A stretch of DNA of 64,000 nt from Brasenia schreberi (taxonomy: Eukaryota > Streptophyta > Magnoliopsida > Nymphaeales > Cabombaceae), in assembly GCA_036023115.1 (NCBI GenBank), contig JAYKKT010000059.1, positions 3,758,001 to 3,822,000 on the forward strand, given 5' to 3'. This document shows positions 54,071-64,000 of the stretch, one piece after another (positions within the stretch are counted from its first letter, which is position 1; every line of letters begins with the position of its first letter). A program made the translations under genes and the position numbers. The notes under the pieces are model-generated. The model ran no database searches. It saw nothing but the letters and a program-made list of their open reading frames with translations, and was not told the origin of the DNA.

Positions 54071-57000
54071 TTAGCATGATGCAACCGGTTCCATAAATTT
54101 GTTTACTGATTTGTAGCACTCAAGGCTGCAAAGAGGAAGATTTGATTTTGAATCTCTGTACTTGTATGTATTTGTACAAGATGGGCCTGCACATTTCGCG
54201 CGAGGGGGAGGGTAACTGCATAAATGAAAGGAAATAAAGGTCAAAAACAAAAGATAGAAATGTGATACCTAAAATGAGATGGCATATAAGCAATAAAAAA
54301 TGAGATGGCATATAAGCAATAAACACGCTAAACTACTTATAATTACAAACGATAACATCCTATACGATTGTGCAAGGGTGAATTCTTGTTGATTTACCTG
54401 CAGGATTGAGAATTAAAAATACTGGGAAGGCCAACGTCTTCAGGGAAAGAAACAACTGTTCCTAGCGGTCCCATTGTCCACCTAACTGTGTCTGAAGCAA
54501 TAGTCATGGCTCTCGCAGCTTTCTCCTGTGGAAAGAACGGAACAATATGAGAAACCAAATACAAAGAAAGGGCGAGGAGGCCTGCGCACATCAAAAGCGG
54601 ATGACTTACTGCAGTTCTACCTGAGCCATTTCCTCTTTTCGTTTGCGCAACTTGTCTTCTCTTTTCTTCCCATTTGCATCTTGACCAAGTATTTTCCTAA
54701 TTGCCTGTGCCTGTAAAATGGGAAAGAACAGAACAAGAAACATAAGTTAAGAACACCCACAAGTACATAGCCAGGGAAGCATACGTTATTGGAGAAAGGA
54801 ATACAGATAAAATCAGAGACATCTAAGGTGCTTCAGACATTTGAAGAGACGATCACAAGGAGGTTCCTCGAGGTGTGATAATTTAGATACAGCGTTTTAA
54901 CAGAGGGAAAAGACAACCTCTAAAGTGATTGAAGAAACGGGATTTTAAGAGGAGACGAAGGCATTCAAAGCGTTGGAAGGAAATGCTAATATGGCACAAG
55001 AGCAAGCTCAATGACGACTTATAATCCATATAGCTGACTGAGCTCATTTAACATGGGCAAAAGATTTGGTTTTGGACATTCGGAAGGGAGTATAGAAATT
55101 TAGGGAACTAGAAATAGAACTGACACGAACCTCTGATTCTCGGGTGGCTTTCTCTACTTGCATGCGACGTCGTTGAGCTGCCTCAGCCTTCTTCAGCTGC
55201 TGTTCCATATCCGTAAGTTTTTCCTTTTGCTCTGTCATGATTAAAAAATGTGATCGAAGGATCTTACTAATCAAGCTGCGTAGAGAAGTATAACTCCTTA
55301 CTTTTAGGTGCTGCTGATGGTAAGCCATCCGGGAACTGGACCAACCCAACTCCAGATGATGGATCGTTTGCTGATTGAAGTGCTCTTTGACGGCTCGTGA
55401 GATGGATGTCCTTGTCATCAGCTGAACTGTGAACAAATCCCATCTTTGGCTTCTTTCTTCTAGAACCAAAGTTGAAACTTACTGCCTCATCATCTTCATT
55501 AGTAAAACCATTTTCTTCTTCGTCAATACAATAAAGGTAATCTGGATCTCTTGATTTTCTTTTCCTACATCTTCCCTTCAGTGACAGAGTTCCACCTTCA
55601 TAGTCAGCAAGTTTATCAAACTCACTAGCACCACGTTTCTTGGAAGCCCTTGAGCTTTTCTGTTTATGGTTTTCTTTGGCTCGGTGAACATTATCATACT
55701 CTGCACCATAACCTACATTTACTTTCGATGATTTCACTCTCCCAAGATTAAGAAGCTCACCACCATTATCATCATCATCATCATCATTGTTGTCATGGCT
55801 GTCATAGTCATGATCTAATACAGGCTTCTTTGGGACACGTTTGCTCTTCCGAACCAATCCTGGAACACCAGAGGATTTCATCTGAGTTAGCTTTCCAACA
55901 CATTTATTTCTGGGGAATTGCCCATAGACTCAAAATGTTAAGGATCTGGTGTGGACAACGACTTGAACCCATATGTCCGACAAAAAAGAATAAACACTAA
56001 CTTAATTTATGGGATTAAAAGTATGAAAATTTTATAGACTAGACTTTGGAAATTATGGTCTGGGAATGGTGGAATGGGACTATGTGTTGACCCAACTATG
56101 CTTTGTAGAAAGAAATATGTCAATGAAATTCACTATTGAAGAACACACTTGACTTGAATTTCAAGATGGATCGTGTTCAGTGCCCACAGCAACTTTGGAC
56201 TAATGATCCGATGCTTGACCTGGGGAGTGCAGGCATCCTGGGGTATGACAAACAATTTGGAGGGAATAACAGAACACCACCTTTGAGATCTTCCCATGGG
56301 ACTCCTTGTCCGCCATTCTCACTGTCTGTAGATGATTGGCCCTTGTCATTTGATTGATCCTGCATAAGTTTTCAAAATCAAAGTCAATAATGGAGATAAA
56401 AGAAAAATATGCAAATTAACATGAACCCTGTACACAATGAACTTCATATGGCATCCAAACCACACGAAGTTAGTACAACCTTACATGGGAATGAAGAACA
56501 AGAGATACTTTTTCTTGAAATATGGATGAATGGAAGTTTAACTCCTAAAGAAGCACTTTTATTCCTTTTCTACAAGCAGAGGAACAAGACATAAATTTAA
56601 ATAGATAGGACAGTCCAAATAGGAGACAACAACAACAACTAAGCCTTTTCCCATACTAGATGGGGTTGGCTCAGTCCAAATAGGAGAACAGTGCCTTTTT
56701 AAATTTTTCATGATGAATTGGATCAAAAGAGAAATCATATCGAAATGTATTTTTATGATCAATTAGAATTGCCTCCTAGGACTTATAACTGTCTCAAAAG
56801 GTCTTCTATATATATACACACACTACTGGACCTTTTGAATAAGAGTTAAGATCTTATGAGAATTGAGCATTTTCACATAGAAGACGTAAACCAATTTTTT
56901 TCTATGAGTTATACCTAGGGAAAGAATTTTTTTTAGAACCGCACATTACTGCAGAAAATAAAAAGCATAACAAAGTTTAATTCAAAGTACGTATTCCAAA

Positions 57001-59110
57001 AGAAGCTCAAATGTATGTAAGCAGACGGAGCAAAGAAACCAAAGATAATCTCAGATTATATAACCAAGAGTTGTAACATTCAAATCATAATGAATGCCTG
57101 ATCAAAAGGCATGAAACAACTTAGAGGAACATCAAACCGTGAATGATGAGATACTATCAAACAGGTCATATCACACAAACTAAGCCTTTTCCCATACTAG
57201 ACGGGGTCGGCTACAAGGATTCTTTGTTTCCACAGATCCCTATCGTGTGCCATATTAGCAGTTAACTCCCAATAAGCTAGATCATTCTTTATTGTTTCTT
57301 TCCAACACTTTTGTGGTCGTCCACTACCTCTTTTAATACTTTCCAAATTTAGTTTTTCTAACCTTCTTAAAGGTTCTTCTTTTGATCTTTTTTCTATACG
57401 TCCAAACCATCTTAAATGATGTTCTCTCATTTTATCTTCTATTGGTGCTACTCCTAATTTGTTTCTAATAACCTCATTATGTATACGGTCTTTTCTTGTA
57501 TGACCACTCATCCATCTCAACATCTTCATTTTTGTCACACACATCTTTTGTACGTGTTGATGATTAACTGCCCAACACTCAGAACCATAAAACATGACAT
57601 GCCTAATTGCTGCTCTATAATATTTACCTTTCAACTTTAATGGTATCTTCTTATCACAAAGAATACCTGATGCTCCTCTCCATTTTAACCAACCAGCATT
57701 AATTAATTGACCCTAGGTATTTAAAACTTTTCTTTTGGGGGATGCAATGTGTGCCAATTTTAATTTCTATATCCTCTGAAGTAACCAAATGATCAAACTT
57801 ACATTCCATATATTCTGTCTTTGTTCTACTAAGTCGGAGGCCTTTGCTTTCTAATGTTTCTCTCCATAATTCCAATTTTCTATTAACTTTTTCCTTAGAC
57901 TCCTCCACTAATACAATGTCATCTGCAAATAACATACACCAAGGTACTTCATCTTGAATATGTTTTGTTAACTCATCCATCACCATTATAAATAAGTATG
58001 GACTTAAAGTTGATCCTTGATGTAACTCAATATTAACTTCAAAGAAGTCTGTCGTTCCTTCATGAGTCCTCACACATGTTTTTGCACCATCATACATGTC
58101 TCTTATAAGGTTAATATATGTCAATGGGATACCTCTTTTTTCCAAAGTTCTCCAAAGAACCTCCCTCGGTACCCTATCATAAGCTTTTTCTACATCAATA
58201 AATATCATGTGAGGGTCTTTCTTTTTTGCTCTAAAATGTTCTATAAGACATCTCAAAAGGTGAATCGCTTCAATAGTAGATCTGCCTGGCATGAATCCAA
58301 ACAGGTCATATCACATAATAAACAAAATTATCTCACAAGAATTAATTCTACAAAATGTACCCGTAGTCTTAGCTTCTGCTGCTGCCTCAATAAATCTGAA
58401 GAACAAGGTCGTCTTCCAGAAGAACCAACAGAGGAGATGAGCCCATTACCACCAGAGTTAGATGTGGGCTCTGTACGAATTGTGTGGGTAACTCCTCCAA
58501 CCTTGAGCTTCACCTTTCTAAGCTTATCTTGAGAAGAGGCCCCACCTCCACTATCCACACCAACACTGTCACCTCCTAATCCTGAATTTCTCTTATCATT
58601 CCTATATGATCCTCTGGAACCAATCCTAAGCCGTTTATTTCCACTCTCAGTTGACTGAAACTGATTTTGTTTCTGGCTGTTTGAACCTTTCCAATTAGCT
58701 GGTGCAAGAACTCCCTCACTACTTCGCTTGAACTGAGAACCACTCAACCCAGCGTTGCAGCTCTGGTAATATTTACCTGAAACTCCTTTAGAAGTATTAT
58801 CAAATTCTTGAAGTTTCTCATTATTCTGCATACCTTTTGAATCCTCGGAGCTTGATGTCCATGGTGTAGTTTCACTTTCAATACCATTGATGGACCTCAA
58901 CTCTTTCTGTTTGTAACTTGCATCATCACCCCAATTGTCATCACTTGCAGCTTTACTAAAACTCCCAGCCTCAGAAGCTAAAGTAGGAGAGAAATCACAG
59001 CTAGCATGGAAAAATTGCGAATCAGCTCTAGGCCTCCTAGATGCAGAGCTCCTAAGCTTTTTTTTCACAGGATTGACACCATAAAATGTCAAATCACCAG
59101 TTCCCTCCAT
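54071..59110 (-). CDS. INO80B: INO80 chromatin-remodelling complex subunit B-like (PAPA-1 and HIT zinc finger)
   Basis: Plant counterpart of INO80B/Ies2, a nuclear subunit that stimulates the INO80 remodeller. Exons: 59110-58361, 56359-56276, 55881-55302, 55231-55131, 54710-54621, 54525-54398, 54215-54071 (625 residues). The start [20 protein letters not shown] leads into a Ser-rich region with [13 protein letters not shown] near the end of exon 1. [13 protein letters not shown] and an Asp-rich run encoded by ATC/GAT repeats follow. The PAPA-1 block is at about 472-535 ([36 protein letters not shown]). The C-terminal HIT zinc finger is at about 577-612 ([25 protein letters not shown]). The end of exon 2 (donor GT at 56275) is the weakest junction. 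Intron 1 holds an RTE LINE and a 45-bp RTE insertion. Confidence 0.92.
56627..56671 (-). mobile_element. 45-bp RTE LINE micro-insertion in INO80B intron 1
   Basis: AAC repeats, then AAGCCTTTTCCCATACTAGA and TGGGGTTGGCT, match the extreme 3' end of the RTE family. Flanked by the exact 16-bp duplication CAGTCCAAATAGGAGA (56611-56626 and 56672-56687). Confidence 0.9.
57176..58297 (-). mobile_element. RTE LINE copy E, 5'-truncated, 1122 bp, in INO80B intron 1
   Basis: Sense to INO80B. Target duplication CAAACAGGTCATATCACA (57158-57175 and 58298-58315; the first 3 bases may belong to the element). It carries reverse transcriptase ([33 protein letters not shown]) in a 197-codon open frame and the C-terminal part in a second frame. 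About 42 bp are deleted at 57705-57710 compared with copy D, at an AATT microhomology. The AAC tail is nearly absent. Confidence 0.94.
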
Positions 59111-59163
59111 CTCGAGTACCAGCACGCCGAAGCACCAAACGAGAATTACTCACTGTGGACCAC

Positions 59164-60509
59164 CTGGATAAAACGATAGCACAAATACAAACAATTTAAT
59201 ACATTGGCACACTAAAACTCCACTACATATTACCTATCAAAAGTAGAAACAATAACAAATACATGAAAACTAATAAATTAAAGTTGGATTTGTCCGAAAG
59301 GGGGAAAACAACAAATCAACAGGTTACATCGATGAAATATGAGACGTAAAATCAACAATTGAAGTTCATTAAAAATTTAAAACAACTAACAGGCAAAAAT
59401 TGAACGGTGATTCAGCAATTGAAAGATAATACAGGTTAAGAAATTATGCAGAACCACATGATATACAAAATCATCAGGACCATGTAGTACAGTACATTCT
59501 TTGATGAAGCATGAAAACTGGGTATGGAACAAAAAGAAGAGCCTAATGCCACCGTCACCAAAATAACCTGTGATATCGTCAAGGATTTTGTTAAGAAAAA
59601 CTTTGAGATAATCAAACACAATAATTCCCATAATTATCAATCAACGCCAAATCGTGGTCACCACCACCAGAAATAGCAGAACTCGGGCAGACCAATCCCA
59701 CGAATTCTTAACACAGGTAGGTAAGACAGAAACAAAGCATTACGAATCAGAAGAAGCCCGTAAAGACAACAACAATCCGAACCTCAGACAGCCAATAACA
59801 GCAAACTAACAAAACAAACCTAAATGAAACCAAACTAATGAAGCGAATAACCTGCCCGCTTTAGCTAAGACATACGCCCAAATCACTATCAAAAGCATGA
59901 AGACCTACAAGGCCGAACGAGAGCCATGACTGAAACAAAATAACGACTCCAAAAGAATCAAAACAAATGAAACCTACGAATTTCGTGAAAAGTGAGAGGC
60001 CCAACCACATTGAAGACGCAGTGATGAAAAACGAGGATAAACCAAAGAAGTGCAAACTGTAAAGGCTAACACACAAACCCAAACCCATCAAGAACTCGCA
60101 GAAGTTCGAGATACCCACACAAAGAACAACCAAAAGGACCAAATCCACATCGAGAAAACAAACTTCGCGCAAATCATCATATAAGAACTTCAACCAATTG
60201 ATCGGAAAACATTCACTGAAAACCCTAAAGCATCGCCACAATTCAAACTACCAAAAGAGAGGCCCATAAATCCGTGACGAAAGGAAGAAAATCAACCAGG
60301 AAGAAAGAAAGAAGAACACCAGCAATCGGTCAGCCTCTTCCGGACACGCCAAAATCAAAGATCTCCAGAACCCAAAATTGGTACCAAAGATGTACAGAGC
60401 AAAAACTTAGAGGCTTATGGGTGTCATAAGAACAAGCCAAAACGAACACAAACAACAGAAATCAACACGATAATCGAGGAGAAAAGCAAGAAGAGGGAAC
60501 GGGATTTAC
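59164..60509 (-). other. 5' UTR intron of the INO80B-like gene
   Basis: Minus-strand donor CCGAG/GTAAATC at 60509 and acceptor TATCCAG/GTG at 59164 bracket about 1.35 kb. The first leader exon then lies at 60510 to about 60750, in pyrimidine-rich DNA. The ORF at 59861-60241 inside has no recognisable family. Confidence 0.65.
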
Positions 60510-61504
60510 CTCGGAGAGGGTGAAGCGGTAAAGCCGCAGGAGGGAGAGGAAAGCGAGAATCGGGGAAGAGGAGGGAGAGCGACAGACGACGTTTTGATTG
60601 GCAGAGTGAGAGGTTTCTGGCGATGGGGGGCATCTTGGGGATTTTGGGATAGAAATTCTCCTCCTGTTGGGAACGACCAGGGAGAAAACTTCCCACTTCA
60701 TTCCCTACTTGAGATTGGCGTTTGGATTCGGTCAGCATCTCTCTCTCTCTCTTCAATATCTGTTTTGCCTCTTTGCCATCATGACGGCCTCACAAGCCAC
60801 AGTGTTGATACATTACCAACTACTAATGATATGCAATTTGTGTTTCACTTCGTGACGAGGATCATAGCTTTTCTCTAAACTTTTCGTTTTCGGTTACAAC
60901 GGGAAGGCCAGCAGGTATACATGCCGGGGCAGTCGAACTGAAGACCTACGTCTGGTGGAGTAGGGGGCGCTGCCAGAGAGCCAAACTCCCTGAGAGCAGC
61001 TTTTCCCTGAAATTTGAAACTGATGACGGCAATCACTTCTATTATTAATATTATTACAGTTGTTGTTATTAATTTTTTTTCACAGCAAGGCCGAAGCTCC
61101 TCACACACTGACACACGAACCCCCGGAACTTCCACAAGCAGATATGCCATCAAAGAATGGTGACAGTTTCAAAGAAAACCGGACCAGAAACCGACTAGAA
61201 TCAAAATCATTGAAACCGAGCCAGAATGGAAGACCATTCGTCTTGGTTCCGGGTCATTGGCAGTCTCAAACAGAAGGATCTTTATGTTTTTATTTCTTTT
61301 AAAATTTCTAAAGTTTTATATTAATTTCCCTGTCCTGAACGGTTTGGACTTCAAACCGAAACTGAAACCAACTCGGTCCTAATTCGACTCCAGTTCCAAG
61401 TTAAACCAGCTCAAAACCAGTCATGTCTAGCTTTATTATTGCTATCATCATATCCTCATCCTCAATAATTTTTTTAGGTACATATCCACATCCACATCCA
61501 CATC

Positions 61505-61507
<3 letters not shown>

Positions 61508-61547
<40 letters not shown>
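61508..61547. repeat. ATT microsatellite
   Basis: About 13 ATT units, preceded by a short CATCCA/CATCCT-type run. Confidence 0.96.
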
Positions 61548-61549
<2 letters not shown>

Positions 61550-61616
61550 CTCAATAGAGATGACAATATTGGCTCGACTTAATCCCATTCGAACATAACA
61601 GGGACTACCTCGTTTG

Positions 61617-61764
61617 GTTGGACTCGGGATTATCTGAATTGCTTTCACCACGTAGGAGTTGGGTTCAGGTTATAGATTTACCAATGATTCGATTTAAATA
61701 AAATAAGCTCTTTGGACTCGGGATTATCTGAATTGCTTCCACCACGTAGGAGGCGGGTTCGATT
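61617..61764. repeat. Direct repeat pair offset by 94 bp
   Basis: GACTCGGGATTATCTGAATT, then GCTT.CACCACGTAGGAG, begins at 61621 and again at 61715 with few changes. Confidence 0.85.
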
Positions 61765-61804
61765 TACAAATGATTAAGTATAAAAGTTTAAATATAAAAG
61801 TTTA

Positions 61805-61880
61805 ATTGGTTAAGTATAAAAGTTTCAAAATATAAGATTTAGATTTACAAATGATTCGATTTAAATCAAACAAGCTCATT

Positions 61881-61978
<98 letters not shown>

Positions 61979-62064
61979 AAAACTTTAATTGGTTTAAGTA
62001 TAAAAGTTTCAAAATATAAGATTTAGATTTACAAATGATTCGATTTAAATCAAACAAGCTCATT

Positions 62065-62120
<56 letters not shown>
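61805..62120. repeat. Direct repeat pair offset by 184 bp with TA and GA microsatellites
   Basis: AAGTATAAAAGTTTC, TATAAGATTTAGATTTAC and CAAACAAGCTCATTTGATAT recur with a 184-bp offset. Each copy ends in a long TA run (61884-61926 and 62068-62120). Only the first TA run continues into a GA run (61927-61974). AAACAAGCTCATTTGAT occurs a third time after the second TA run. Confidence 0.9.
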
Positions 62121-62124
<4 letters not shown>

Positions 62125-63003
62125 AAGCTCATTTGATGGTCATCTTCGCCTAAAATAGTTTACCGAGTCTCTCATGTTCAATTCGCTTAGGTCATGAACA
62201 GAACACAGACAGGTTTATCACGACTTGAATAAACCGTGTCTTGGATTCTAATTCTAGAAGATCCAAAAATAGATGCTAACCTATGCAAAGCTGAAACCAA
62301 TGTGAGAAACAAATTCACATCCGCCGTTTGGTTTAGTCGGAATCATTATCCAAACATGATTAGGTCAGGAACGGGATTTCGATAATTTCCCCATTATTAG
62401 TTCAAAAGGTAATATGAACTGCTAATTAGGCTGTTTACATGAAGTACAACCTTGATTATGTAAACAGGTCAGATCCAGTTTTGGAATTCCATAAGCTGAA
62501 GCCATTCGTTGCTAAGAGTTGGTTTAATTAAGCCAAAGGTCAGCCCCCATTGTCATGAGAGGTACCAACGTTTTGTAGTTGTTGTCCATGACCCCTGCAA
62601 GGCCTCACCCTGTGTGCCCCAAGCCGGACCTGACCCAAGGGGCCGGCTTAAGGTGGCATTGAGCTGGTTGAAGGGTGCCTGGGTGGAGGCATGCGATCCA
62701 ACAAGTGAAGATAACATGCTTGCTTGTATGTCGATCAGGATTGACAATGATCCTTATGCAGGTTCACTTATGGAAACCTTGTTACGGCTTCTCTTTCGTC
62801 TAAATTGCATCTTACTGCTCTAAATAGAAGGAACTTAGTATTGGATATTGGGTACTAGGGTTGAATTCTAGTTATTTCTTTTTATTACATTTTTGGGGGT
62901 ACAATTTCAATTTTTTGTTTGTTGCATTTCTTCATAAACTTGTTGAATATACCAACATTTGTTGATATGCTAAATTGCATGTTATAATGTGTTATTTATA
63001 ATC

Positions 63004-63401
63004 TAGGTATGGTAATCTCTATCAGCCTACATGGGATGGATTCTCAACGAAAAAAACCCATCACACTGCAACAAGGCAAGCAACAGGGCAAAGCAGAGAA
63101 GACCCACAAGTGGGGCAGATAGGCGGGGTAAGGTTTAAGGTAAACCAGCCCCACCCCTCTCCCGATATATATATATATATATATATATATAATTCTTAGT
63201 AAAAAATAAGATACAAAATAATTTTCTTTGAAGACAATTGTTTTTATAGGTTGAAGTGGTGAGAGGCAGGGCAGAGCGGGTTGTACCAAAGTGTGTATGA
63301 GGTTTGAACCACCAAGACCCGTGGGGATGGGTGTAATAGTAAGGTTCTAGCGCGGGGCGGATGTGGGTGGGGAGCCGCACACCACCCCATTGCCATCCCT
63401 A
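63004..63401. mobile_element. hAT-like MITE
   Basis: The left end TAGGTATGGTAAT is the imperfect inverse of the right end ATTGCCATCCCTA. The adjoining 8-mers TTATAATC and GCTTAATC agree at 5 of 8 positions, so the target duplication has decayed or is absent. The interior has GGGGCGGG-type subterminal words and a TA run (63166-63190), and no coding potential. Confidence 0.55.
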
Positions 63402-63860
63402 GCTTAATCACAGATCACCAAAGAAAACACAAAGAAGAAGAAGAGAATCGAGATGGTACAAATGTTGTTGACATCAATGGGGAGAGTTCCTTCTTCACTG
63501 TCCCACGAATCAAACACAACCTAGAGCATTTTTTTTTATGCTCACGTAGGGGCAACATGCTCCAAATACATACTGAGATTATGAACATGATCTTGACGAA
63601 CAAAGTCATGGACTTATACATGGTAAACTTTGTCCAATAATTGTCATAAACTAGTAAACATAGACAGTCTTAGTCATCCATTGGTCGAGGACCATCCATC
63701 ATAGAGATGAACGGACCAAACTAAGCTCCAAGATTAATTAACAAAGAAAAAATGAAGGCAAGCAATATTTAGTCCAACTTTATTTTGTATAATGTTATGT
63801 TCTTCGTTCACCTTAGTTGCAACGTAACAAAGACAAGCCATTGCAATGGAGGAGCATCGA
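63402..63860. other. Spacer and presumed 3' UTR of the gene at the right edge
   Basis: AT-rich; no repeat, RNA or coding feature that I can support. The ORF at 63415-63621 (minus) is not recognisable. Confidence 0.4.
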
Positions 63861-64000
63861 TCAAAGCAAATCTGCAAGAGCCAGACAATTACCAACGAAC
63901 TTATTTAGCTCATTATCAACTTGGGTCATGGGTGCGGACAAACCAGGCAGCTCTGTGAACCCATCGTCGCACGAGCTCACATCACTTATGGCCGCGCTCA
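63861..64000 (-). CDS. C-terminal end of a probable PMEI-domain protein (invertase or pectin methylesterase inhibitor)
   Basis: The minus-strand frame entering from the right edge reads SAAISDVSSCDDGFTELPGL, then NELNKFVGNCLALADLL and a TGA stop at 63861-63863. The order Ser-Ala-Ala, then Ser-Cys-x-Asp-Gly-Phe, then a helix ending in N-x-LAL-x-x-LL at the stop is the normal C-terminus of PMEI-fold proteins. Such proteins are secreted and inhibit cell-wall invertases or pectin methylesterases. The first part lies beyond the window. The family call rests on 45 residues, and a pectinesterase pro-region is excluded by the stop. Confidence 0.62.
   Translation of the reverse strand, partial: SAAISDVSSCDDGFTELPGLSAPMTQVDNELNKFVGNCLALADLL

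Larger units (their letters stand above)
60760..63003. other. Spacer rich in microsatellites and small duplications
   Basis: No gene supported. It includes the presumed INO80B promoter at its left end, an ATT run, a 94-bp repeat pair, a 184-bp repeat pair with TA and GA runs, and GC-rich sequence at 62560-62720 of unknown origin. Confidence 0.5.

Noticed and set aside
59861..60241. 126-codon minus-strand ORF rich in hydrophobic residues
   Set aside because: It sits inside the likely 5' UTR intron of INO80B and has no recognisable family or conserved motif.
1..64000. CRISPR arrays, bacterial operons, rRNA genes or viral insertions
   Set aside because: None seen. The window has spliced plant genes throughout; the only retro-type genes are ordinary copia and RTE remnants.

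Overview
This window is nuclear DNA from a flowering plant. Its genes are split by many introns, its proteins are plant-specific versions of known families (FLD, UBC32, AE7, plant mitochondrial Lon), and its spacers and introns are packed with plant retroelements and microsatellites. The species cannot be fixed from the sequence. I rebuilt the gene models by hand from splice sites, reading-frame continuity and remembered family sequences; no alignment was run.

Layout: (1) 1-23425, minus strand: the first 16 coding exons of a mitochondrial Lon protease. About 1.9 kb of code is spread over 23 kb because introns have swallowed transposons: a Copia LTR element in intron 12, a 5.3-kb element with terminal inverted repeats and host-gene fragments in intron 9, and a 2.6-kb RTE-type LINE in intron 2. 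The proteolytic C-terminus lies left of the window. (2) 23426-24916: a shared divergent spacer. (3) 24917-28008, plus: FLOWERING LOCUS D (LSD1-type amine oxidase). (4) 30546-32982, plus: UBC32-like tail-anchored E2. (5) 34492-37544: a full-length but decayed RTE LINE. (6) 37966-46053, plus: RPAP3-like TPR co-chaperone with another LINE in intron 2. (7) 48368-50811, minus: AE7/MIP18 cytosolic Fe-S assembly factor with a probable U12-type intron. (8) 51.5-54 kb: tandem duplication, microsatellite and two SINE pieces. (9) 54071-59110, minus: INO80 complex subunit B-like protein (PAPA-1 plus HIT zinc finger) with a LINE in intron 1 and an intron in its 5' UTR. (10) 60.8-63.8 kb: repeat-rich spacer. 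(11) 63861-64000, minus: tail of a probable PMEI-domain gene.

The host genes are ordinary single-copy housekeeping or regulatory genes (mitochondrial proteolysis, chromatin demethylation and remodelling, ER-associated ubiquitination, HSP90/R2TP co-chaperone work, Fe-S assembly). They do not form a pathway cluster. The most unusual content is the mobile DNA. One RTE family left insertions of 32, 45, 692, 1122, 1698, 2582 and 3053 bp, each bounded by readable target-site duplications. A TIR-bounded composite carries fragments of three host gene families (CGR-type methyltransferase, HSPRO, PPR). A probable AT-AA U12 intron in the AE7 gene also deserves checking.
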